A stretch of 64,000 bases of DNA, taken from NCBI RefSeq assembly GCF_018617875.1, contig NZ_JACSKZ010000001.1, forward strand, positions 744,001-808,000. The letters run 5' to 3'. The notes below the pieces were generated by a model that was not told the DNA's origin, did not search any database, and worked only from the letters and a program-made list of their open reading frames with translations. The translations under genes and the position numbers were made by a program. The DNA comes from Exiguobacterium algae. GTDB lineage: Bacteria > Bacillota > Bacilli > Exiguobacteriales > Exiguobacteriaceae. Shown in pieces: positions 27,575 to 34,708 of the stretch. Each line of letters begins with the position of its first letter. Positions within the stretch are counted from its first letter, which is position 1.

Positions 27575-29896
27575 ATGCTCTATAAAAACGTATTGAAGAC
27601 ACTCAGTAAAAAATGGATGCAGCTCCTCGCCATCGCCGTCATTATCGTCATGAGTTCACTCACCTATACGATGATGTTTTACGGCATCAGCGGCATCGAG
27701 GTACCGACAGAGGAATACCTTGATGAATCGAACCAAGAAGACTTCGCCGTCGAGATGTTGAACCGGGTCACCGAAGAAGAACTCAAAGATCCGGAACTCG
27801 CCGCACTCGCGGCTTCTGGTATTTTCACTCTTGATGCCATCAAACAAGCGGACATGGCGACCTTCGAGCGTTTGATCAACCAACGGATCGATGCCGTATC
27901 GGATCAAATGCCGGAGGCGACACTCGAACTTCGCGAGTTTAAATCCGTCACCTATTCATTCGATGAAGCGGAGCATCGCGGACTCATCTTAAAAGAGGCG
28001 GATTCAATCAACACATCTTATCTGGAAAACGGGAAACGCCCGACCGCGGATGACGAAATCGCGATCAATAAAAAATATGCTGAAGAAAATGGAATCGCCA
28101 TCGGTGATACGATCGATCTCGGATCTCCCTTCACAGTGAGCGGTTTCGTCTTATTCCCTGACTACACACTCCCTTTATTCGATGACAATCTGTTCAACCT
28201 CGATCCGGGGATTCAAACCTTACTCTTGATGACGGATGATGCGTTTGAAAAGACGAATGCTCCTGAGTCGTTCCGTCTGTCCGGTACGACGAACGAGACA
28301 GTGAACACCGATATCGATTTACCGTTCGTCGTTTCGGTTATGGAGACCGAGAACATCATTCGGAGCGGGGCGATTTATAGTGAGATTTCTTCCGGAAAAG
28401 TGATGGCGCTCGGACTGAGCTTATTCATCGTTTCCATCGCAGTCATCATCGTCGCCATCCTGATTTCAAACATGCTCGAGGCCGAACGTGGACAAATCGG
28501 ATTATTGAAGGCAATCGGATACAGCCGTCGGCAAATCGCCGCACCGTATTTGCTTTTGATCCTGGTCTTCTCGCTGTTCATGCTCGTCATCGGTTATTTC
28601 CTCGGACTCTATTTCGCAGATCCATTGAAAAATCTTTATCTCGACTTTTATTTATTGCCATCCATCACAATTGCCCAAAGTCCGCTCGTCTTCCTGACGG
28701 CAGTATTCGCCCCGCTCTTCTTTTTCGCGCTCGTCGCCGGGGCAGTCATCTATAAGATTATGGGAGAAAGTGCACTCACCCTCCTCTCCCCTCGCGACAA
28801 TGTTTCGCTTAACCGTTTGAGTCGCCTCGTCAGCCGGATGTTGAAGCGCGCGAGCGGGAAGACCAAATTCAAATATCTATACGCCGTAAAAAGCACCGGC
28901 AGCTTCCTCATCTTCTTCCTCGGTATATTGTTCTCAACCCTCCTCATCATCTTCGCACTCATGATGAACGGTGCGGTCGATCGGATGACGGTCGGTGGTT
29001 TGAACGATGCCGATTACGAATATGAAGCGTATACGAACGGGGCACCTGTATTAAAGGATGGGCAAGAGCCGTTCCTGACGTATCCGTTCGCTTTCGTCGA
29101 GGATAAACTCATCACCTTAAAAGGTCTCAGTGATGACAACACGCTCTATCCGCTTCGCGACGAGGACGGAAACGAACTGACACTTGAAGACGACGGCATC
29201 ATCATCTCGATGCCACTGGCTATGAAACTCGGACTTGAGACAGGGCAAGACATTGACGTCGACCTTGACGGGGAAACGCTGACGTACCCGATTATCGGAA
29301 TCGTGAATGAATTCTCCGGTGACTTCGGCTACTTGCCGCTTTCCACGCTGAGCGAACAATTGACAAACGGCGCCACAAGTGACTTTTTCAACGGAATTTA
29401 TTCGACCGCACGACCCGATGAAGCGGACTACCCGACTATCGTTTCACGCGAAGGACTGATCGAGCAGTCGAAGTCAATCAATGAATATATGAGCTTCATG
29501 ATGAACGTCCTGATCGGCGGAGCATCCCTCATCGCCTTCAGCATCCTGTTCGTCTTGACCGCACTCACCGTCGAGAAGAACTATTACGTCATTTCACTCT
29601 TGAAAGTAATCGGCTACAGTAAACGGGAAGTGCGTTCGATGATTTTAAATAGCTACTTCATGTACGCGCTCGCATCGGCGCTGATCAGCATTCCGCTGGC
29701 GCTTCTGACACTGCGCATCATCATCGTCGTCTTTGCTGAGGACTACGGTCTGGTCTTACCGCTCGAATTCGAATGGATTTATGTCGTCTACACACTCGGC
29801 GCCGTCGCTGTGCTCTTCTTCACGAGCACGTTCGTCAGCCGCCGGAAGATTGACCAAATCCCACTCCAGGAAGTATTGAAGACGTATCAAGAATAA
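27575..29896 (+). CDS. FtsX-type ABC transporter permease
   Basis: A 773-residue permease with two FtsX modules. An N-terminal span is followed by a large extracytoplasmic domain (about residues 40-265), then a three-span FtsX block (270-410). A further span and a second outside domain (about 440-625) lead to a terminal three-span block (635-765). Motifs GLLKAIGYSRRQI and SLLKVIGYSKREVRSMIL mark the two modules. It pairs with the upstream ATPase. The substrate is not visible. Confidence 0.9.
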   Translation: MLYKNVLKTLSKKWMQLLAIAVIIVMSSLTYTMMFYGISGIEVPTEEYLDESNQEDFAVEMLNRVTEEELKDPELAALAASGIFTLDAIKQADMATFERLINQRIDAVSDQMPEATLELREFKSVTYSFDEAEHRGLILKEADSINTSYLENGKRPTADDEIAINKKYAEENGIAIGDTIDLGSPFTVSGFVLFPDYTLPLFDDNLFNLDPGIQTLLLMTDDAFEKTNAPESFRLSGTTNETVNTDIDLPFVVSVMETENIIRSGAIYSEISSGKVMALGLSLFIVSIAVIIVAILISNMLEAERGQIGLLKAIGYSRRQIAAPYLLLILVFSLFMLVIGYFLGLYFADPLKNLYLDFYLLPSITIAQSPLVFLTAVFAPLFFFALVAGAVIYKIMGESALTLLSPRDNVSLNRLSRLVSRMLKRASGKTKFKYLYAVKSTGSFLIFFLGILFSTLLIIFALMMNGAVDRMTVGGLNDADYEYEAYTNGAPVLKDGQEPFLTYPFAFVEDKLITLKGLSDDNTLYPLRDEDGNELTLEDDGIIISMPLAMKLGLETGQDIDVDLDGETLTYPIIGIVNEFSGDFGYLPLSTLSEQLTNGATSDFFNGIYSTARPDEADYPTIVSREGLIEQSKSINEYMSFMMNVLIGGASLIAFSILFVLTALTVEKNYYVISLLKVIGYSKREVRSMILNSYFMYALASALISIPLALLTLRIIIVVFAEDYGLVLPLEFEWIYVVYTLGAVAVLFFTSTFVSRRKIDQIPLQEVLKTYQE

Positions 29897-29980
29897 TTTG
29901 TCCGAAAATAGGGCATAATAGAAGATAGACTAGGCCTCTCCCGAGGAGGGGCCTAACTTCTTCAGAAAAGGATGATTGAA

Positions 29981-30706
29981 ATGAACCGTACACAAGTCAT
30001 GCTCGCCATTCCAGGGAATTGGTCATCGACCGATGCCGTCAGCGAACAAATCAGTTTACATAGTGAAGGCTATACGATGGCCGGATTGTTATTAGTAGAA
30101 GATGAGACAGGAAAAGCATTCACCATTGAAGTCGTCGATCGCGACCCGGCACTTGCCGAGGCGATGATTCACGCGAGCTCTGGTGGATTCACACCGAAAA
30201 TCGCGAAAGGACTCGCCCGCCATACGCATATCGTGTATTTGATTGTCGATGTCAATGACATCAGTGACGTTGCCGCAGCCCGTCGTGCAGCGAACGCCGT
30301 CTTGAACGCGGGCGGACTTGGCGTCATGGTCGAGTCGGCAGGTGTTGCGTTCTCGAAAGACGAATGGCAGGAGTCAAAAGAAGAGGACCTCGCCCTCGAC
30401 TACTCCTTGCTTACAGCGATCACGGAAGAGGAGAATGCCTATATGTCGTGGGGAATGAAAGCATTCGGTCATGCGGACGTGGCCGTACCGATGACACTCG
30501 ACATCGAGGATGCCATCCACGTGATTCACTCGTTCAACTTCCACCTGATTTCAGGAGGAGCGATGTTCGGTGATGGCGACCATTTCACTTTCGAGGACGG
30601 ACGTGCCTTCACGGTCGAGATGGGTGAAGATGAGCGGACGACAATCGACAACTTGTTGCATAACCCGTTCGGTTTGATCTACCTCGTACCGCAAGCAGCA
30701 GAATAA
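29981..30706 (+). CDS. Uncharacterised protein, possibly DUF4261
   Basis: A 241-residue soluble protein. The start MNRTQVMLAIPGNWSSTD and an internal HVIHSFNFHLISGGAMFGDG segment suggest the DUF4261 group, but I recognise this only loosely. The function is unknown. The ATG at 29981 lies seven bases after AAAGGA; an ATG at 29972 is too close to it. A symmetric GC-rich hairpin at 29931-29955 precedes the gene. Confidence 0.65.
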   Translation: MNRTQVMLAIPGNWSSTDAVSEQISLHSEGYTMAGLLLVEDETGKAFTIEVVDRDPALAEAMIHASSGGFTPKIAKGLARHTHIVYLIVDVNDISDVAAARRAANAVLNAGGLGVMVESAGVAFSKDEWQESKEEDLALDYSLLTAITEEENAYMSWGMKAFGHADVAVPMTLDIEDAIHVIHSFNFHLISGGAMFGDGDHFTFEDGRAFTVEMGEDERTTIDNLLHNPFGLIYLVPQAAE

Positions 30707-30708
30707 TG

Positions 30709-30751
30709 AAACGATCCGTCGATGCCTCGAGACATTGACGGATCGTTTTTT
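30709..30751 (+). terminator. Intrinsic terminator
   Basis: AACGATCCGTCGATG and CATTGACGGATCGTT pair and end in TTTTTT. Confidence 0.9.
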
Positions 30752-30764
30752 CGTTTTTATCTGT

Positions 30765-31655
30765 TCAGCGTGTTTCATCCTCCAATTTGAGCGGCAAAAA
30801 GAAATACTCATGACGCTCCCACCCCACTTCCCCCATCAAAATCTCAAAAGAAGAACTAAAAAATTCCTGAATTTGTTCTGACGACCACTTCTCTATATGC
30901 AAAAAGAACTCACTCTTCTCAGGATCATAGTATGCGGGGTCCGGCTTTAACGTCTTCTGCTGAAGCGGTTTGAAGAGAAACGGATACGGCAATATGAAAA
31001 AACTCGGACGCTCAGTCATGGGATCACCAGGCCAAAAACCGAATTCCACCATGGCTTCATCAAAGGCGACGCGCTCGATGATTTTGTTCTCCGGATACGG
31101 GTGCTCCCGACTGTAGACGATGATGGAGGATACGTCAAACGTCCCCCAAAACAAAGCCGGCTTCACTTTACGGCAACGAAGCTTAGACAAATAGATGAGC
31201 TGTTCGTGCGCAGCTTTTTGAAACATTCTTAATCCAAGTCTCGCATGCGACGCATCGTAAGATAACGCGGTCTCATCGGTATCAAGAAGACCGGTAAATG
31301 CCATCTCTTGCGGTTTCGGATTGATGGTGACCTGAATCCCTTCAAATCGTAACTTGTTGAATAATGCGTCATAATACGATTTGATTGACTTGCCAGCTTC
31401 AATTGAGATGGAATGGGTTCGATTGTCGACGCACACCTCGATTCGCGACGTCAGCACATCGACATCAATTTGCAGGGCACGTTCTTTTTCAAACAATAGA
31501 CCGGTCGTAAAGCCGTTCACCGTGATTGGTAAGGAAACATGTCCCCATTGCGGTTCTGGGGGTGCGAGCTGGAGTCGAATCTTCCCGAGCAACTGTGAAA
31601 TCAAATGGAGCGTCTGTTTCGTCCCATCCCACTCCGAGTGTGTCAGAAGTTGCAT
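30765..31655 (-). CDS. DUF5996 family protein
   Basis: A 296-residue protein matching the DUF5996 layout: WDGTKQTLHLISQLLGKIRL near the N-terminus, then a GFTTGLLF segment, a SIKSYYDALFNKLRFEGI helix and the late FWGTFDVSSIIVYSR motif. The usual family name is all that is known; no catalytic activity is established. It converges on the DUF4261-like gene and is transcribed alone. Confidence 0.78.
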   Translation of the reverse strand: MQLLTHSEWDGTKQTLHLISQLLGKIRLQLAPPEPQWGHVSLPITVNGFTTGLLFEKERALQIDVDVLTSRIEVCVDNRTHSISIEAGKSIKSYYDALFNKLRFEGIQVTINPKPQEMAFTGLLDTDETALSYDASHARLGLRMFQKAAHEQLIYLSKLRCRKVKPALFWGTFDVSSIIVYSREHPYPENKIIERVAFDEAMVEFGFWPGDPMTERPSFFILPYPFLFKPLQQKTLKPDPAYYDPEKSEFFLHIEKWSSEQIQEFFSSSFEILMGEVGWERHEYFFLPLKLEDETR

Positions 31656-31726
31656 GTTCTACCTTCCTTTCTGCACGTCTTCCCATTCAATTATTCATCG
31701 ATGCAGGTCTTTACCCGTTCACCTAC

Positions 31727-31762
31727 AAAAAAACCCTTCATCCTGTTTAGGAAGAAGGGCTG
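31727..31762 (-). terminator. Intrinsic terminator of degV-trx
   Basis: On the minus strand AGCCCTTCTTCC and GGATGAAGGGTT pair around a short loop and end in TTTTTTT. Confidence 0.85.
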
Positions 31763-31764
31763 GT

Positions 31765-32091
31765 TTATGCATTTCTCATTTCCTGCATTCGCTCAAGCTG
31801 GTGAGTAAGTTCACCAATCGGGACGAATCGTGCGCGCCGCAACATCTCTTTTCCGTTGATGAAAAAGAGTACGACCGGGACCGTAAAAATGGAGTACGCA
31901 CCGGCGATATCCGGCACTTCGTCCGAATCGACCGACACGGCTTCAATTTGCGGGAACTGCGCTAACATGTCTTTCACTTGAGGCTTCAGCGAATGACAGA
32001 CACTGCAACCCGGATGTGAAACGTAGACGAGCAGTTGTTCTGTGCTCGCAATCCGTTCGTTCAATCCGGATAAGGTTGTCACGGCTTCCAT
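31765..32091 (-). CDS. Thioredoxin family protein
   Basis: A 108-residue thioredoxin-fold protein with active site HPGCSVCHSLKP (Cys29 and Cys32) and a cis-proline in the TVPVVLFFINGKE strand. The CSVC dithiol differs from the CGPC of true thioredoxin, so substrate range may differ. It is 19 bases downstream of a degV gene and shares its terminator, so they are an operon. Ribosome-binding site GAGGAGG. Confidence 0.88.
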   Translation of the reverse strand: MEAVTTLSGLNERIASTEQLLVYVSHPGCSVCHSLKPQVKDMLAQFPQIEAVSVDSDEVPDIAGAYSIFTVPVVLFFINGKEMLRRARFVPIGELTHQLERMQEMRNA

Positions 32092-32110
32092 CTTTCATTC
32101 CTCCTCAGAT

Positions 32111-32962
32111 TTATGCGTCGAGCCAAAGGACGCCGACCGTCTCAAATCCGGCATGGACCGCGATTGACGGGCAGAACCGGGTTTTCACGATTTCGAGGTC
32201 GGGCAATTTTGACTGAATCAAGGCGACGAGGTCGTCCTGCATTTTTGGAGCGAGCGCCGTTTGGACAAAGACACGATTGTCTTTGACGCCTTTTTCGGCA
32301 TGACGTCGTTCAAGCTCCGAAATCATTTCCGCGTACGCTTTTTTCATCGAGCGGGCTTTTTTGAACGGGATGACTTTCCCCGTCTCATCGAGGGTGATGA
32401 TCGGCTTGATGTTTAAAATGTTCGCAAGGAACATCTCACCTGAGGATACACGACCGCCACGGCGCATCGTCTCCATGTTGCCGATGATCATGAAGAAGTT
32501 TTTCTTATCGCGCCACGCTTCAAGCAAGGCAACGATTTCTTCGACCGATTTTCCTTCTTTTTCTGCCGCAATCCCGATGCGAACGAGTTCTTGTTGCGCT
32601 TCAAGCGCTGCATGCGAATCGATCGCATATACTTTGAAATCAGCTGCTTCTGCCGCCGCGCTCGAATTTTTCGCGGTACTACTCAACCCGTTCGAGCAAT
32701 GCACCGCGATGGCACAATCGTATCCCTCATCTTTTAAACGCTCATATCGCGCGATAAAATCTCCGAAGATCGGCTGAGATGTCTTGGCCTCTTTCTTTTG
32801 GTCAATCATGAACCGATGCAGGCTCTCAAGCGAAAGGTCCGTCTCACTGTAGCCGTTCCCGTCCACAATCAATTGAATCGGGACGATATCGACACCGAGT
32901 TGGGCTGCCTCTTCTTTTGAGAAATTGGCCATACTATCGGTAATCCATGCGATTTTTGTCAT
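32111..32962 (-). CDS. DegV family fatty-acid-binding protein (second copy)
   Basis: A 283-residue DegV (FakB-like) protein. Its IAWITDSMANFSKEEAAQLG start, KTSQPIFGDFIARYE segment and NGLSSTAKNSSAAAEAADFK lipid-pocket region align with those of the paralogue at 25871. The RRGGRVSSGEMFLANILNIK motif is also conserved. Bacillales often carry several DegV proteins binding different acyl chains. It is the first gene of an operon with the thioredoxin-like protein. Confidence 0.93.
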   Translation of the reverse strand: MTKIAWITDSMANFSKEEAAQLGVDIVPIQLIVDGNGYSETDLSLESLHRFMIDQKKEAKTSQPIFGDFIARYERLKDEGYDCAIAVHCSNGLSSTAKNSSAAAEAADFKVYAIDSHAALEAQQELVRIGIAAEKEGKSVEEIVALLEAWRDKKNFFMIIGNMETMRRGGRVSSGEMFLANILNIKPIITLDETGKVIPFKKARSMKKAYAEMISELERRHAEKGVKDNRVFVQTALAPKMQDDLVALIQSKLPDLEIVKTRFCPSIAVHAGFETVGVLWLDA

Positions 32963-33051
32963 AACTGAAAATCCTCCAATGGTCGTTCATTTTTTTCCAC
33001 TACCATTATACCTTATTTGATCGCCCTATTCCTACCCGACAGGTCAGCATC

Positions 33052-33083
33052 AAAAAAGCAGAACGACCTCGGTCGCTCTGCCC
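33052..33083 (-). terminator. Intrinsic terminator of the NOS-RDD unit
   Basis: On the minus strand GCAGAGCGACC and GGTCGTTCTGC pair and are followed by TTTTTT. Confidence 0.88.
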
Positions 33084-33087
33084 GCGC

Positions 33088-33498
33088 TTATCGCGTCGAA
33101 ATCAGTTTCGTCTCGGCGAACTCATCATGTGGTAACTCGAGGTCTTTGTTTGACTTCATCCGCTGTACGGCACGAATGAGCGGGATGCCGAGTGTCGCCG
33201 GATAAACGACATCTTTGTAGAGCGTACGTTTCACGACTTGCTCAAGAGTGAGGGGGCGTCCGTCCGCACTGACCACTTTTATCCCGACGACCCGATCGCC
33301 GATCGTCTGTCCGTGTTGATTCAACAACATGCAAACCTCTCCTGCCATCGTCACGACGGTCGGTAAATAGTAGCGCTTCACGTCCTTGTCAGGCCAAATC
33401 TTTTTCCGGACAGCTTTTTCGATCAACTTCGCCGGTGTTTGAAAAATGACTTGGTCGATTTGACCCGCGACGGCGCGTTTCCATAATGGGACTGCCAC
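33088..33498 (-). CDS. RDD family membrane protein
   Basis: A 136-residue protein of the RDD family. The first hallmark segment WKRAVAGQIDQVIFQ has Arg and Asp, and GQTIGDRVVGIKVVSADGRP with the following VVKRTLYKDV complete the domain. Hydrophobic segments are weak for this family. I propose the GTG at 33498, eight bases after AAAGGA; the ATG at 33507 directly abuts that site. It starts just after the NO synthase stop, suggesting one transcript. Role unknown. Confidence 0.75.
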   Translation of the reverse strand: MAVPLWKRAVAGQIDQVIFQTPAKLIEKAVRKKIWPDKDVKRYYLPTVVTMAGEVCMLLNQHGQTIGDRVVGIKVVSADGRPLTLEQVVKRTLYKDVVYPATLGIPLIRAVQRMKSNKDLELPHDEFAETKLISTR

Positions 33499-33521
33499 AG
33501 CAATCATCCTTTCTCTCGGTT

Positions 33522-34601
33522 CTAGCCTTTCAATTCCTCTTTTGCCGGCTGATGAAACCCTGAGAACGGACACCCGCTCCTTGCGAACAGGTTTGGGGTC
33601 TTGATTGTATTTTCATAATGCCCGTGAAAAATGTGCGTCGTCGCCGGGGAAAGCGGTGGGATGAGCCAACTCCACTGCCCCGTCACGTCGCGCCCGGCAT
33701 CGGCTTCATTTTTCTCGAACCGTTTGAACTGTTTGGTCGCCGTGTGATGGTCGACGATGGTGACACCTTCACGCTCGAACGACTGCAACACAGCAAGGTT
33801 CAATTCGACGAGTGCGCGGTCTCTCCAAAGTGTGCGTTCCTTCGATGTATCAAGACCGAGCGACTTCCCGACGAGCGGAAGCAGGTTGTACCGGTCCACA
33901 TCCGCCAAGTTGCGCGCCCCGATCTCCGTCTCCATATACCACCCATTAAACGGAATCGAAGTGAAGCGGAGTCCCCCGATTTCGAGTTCCATATCCGCAA
34001 TGGCCGGGACAGCATGCCATTTGATTGTTTTTCCGTCAAACAGATCATACGCTTCATGGACGATTTCCACTTCCAGTACGGCGTCTTCAGGCAATTCGTA
34101 GAGGCGGACGTCCTGTCCGTCCGTGATCATAAGGGGGAGGACATCAAACGCCGTCCCTTCTCCGACCCACCCGAGTCGTTGTGCCTGTTTTGTCATCCGG
34201 ACAGATAAAGGATCGCCCATAACCCCCTCCCCGGTCTCATAGCCGGCATAACGCACGAGTTGGGTGTTCAGGATTTTATATTCATTCGGAAGGACAGTCA
34301 TCGTCGAGCGGATCTTTCCACCGTTCGTCGCATAACGCAGATGCGCAACGATTTTCTCGAACACCTCATCACTCGAACTGGCCTCTCGCGCATCGATCAC
34401 ATGGAGCGTCTGCCAAAACAAGCGCCCGATGCAGCGGTTCGAGTTGCGCCATGCAAGCATGGCTCCGGCCGTCAATTCTTCTGTTGTCAGCGTGTACGTG
34501 CCGGTCGTCGCCAATTCGAGCTCAATCGCCTCGAGCCGCTCGCTTTGGTCCCCGTCGAGTTGTGAGAAAAAGTGTCGGGCTGCCTGTAATCGGTCCATCA
34601 T
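33522..34601 (-). CDS. nos: Bacterial nitric oxide synthase oxygenase
   Basis: A 359-residue oxygenase-only NO synthase, making NO and citrulline from arginine with reductase partners supplied by the cell. The heme-ligating Cys57 is in AWRNSNRCIGRLFW. Later GWYMETEIGARNLAD and the C-terminal HIFHGHYENT segment match the heme and pterin pocket of Bacillales enzymes. bNOS protects against oxidative stress and some antibiotics in Bacillus and Staphylococcus. Neighbouring RDD gene is downstream; the pullulanase is separated by a terminator. Confidence 0.95.
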   Translation of the reverse strand: MMDRLQAARHFFSQLDGDQSERLEAIELELATTGTYTLTTEELTAGAMLAWRNSNRCIGRLFWQTLHVIDAREASSSDEVFEKIVAHLRYATNGGKIRSTMTVLPNEYKILNTQLVRYAGYETGEGVMGDPLSVRMTKQAQRLGWVGEGTAFDVLPLMITDGQDVRLYELPEDAVLEVEIVHEAYDLFDGKTIKWHAVPAIADMELEIGGLRFTSIPFNGWYMETEIGARNLADVDRYNLLPLVGKSLGLDTSKERTLWRDRALVELNLAVLQSFEREGVTIVDHHTATKQFKRFEKNEADAGRDVTGQWSWLIPPLSPATTHIFHGHYENTIKTPNLFARSGCPFSGFHQPAKEELKG

Positions 34602-34671
34602 GTCGCGCTCCTCTTCTAGTCTGTCTCCCTCATCTTAGTGAAAACCATGAGTTTTCGCCACTTTCGTGCAT

Positions 34672-34700
34672 AAAAAAGCGGTCCGAATCGTTCGGACCGC
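34672..34700 (-). terminator. Intrinsic terminator of pulA
   Basis: On the minus strand GCGGTCCGAAC and TTCGGACCGC pair and end in TTTTTT. Confidence 0.9.
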
Positions 34701-34708
34701 CTCTTCTC

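Noticed and set aside
29931..29955. Palindrome AGGCCTCTCCCGAGGAGGGGCCT as a possible terminator
   Set aside because: It has no T tract and lies before a gene start; it may affect the upstream FtsX transcript but cannot be called.
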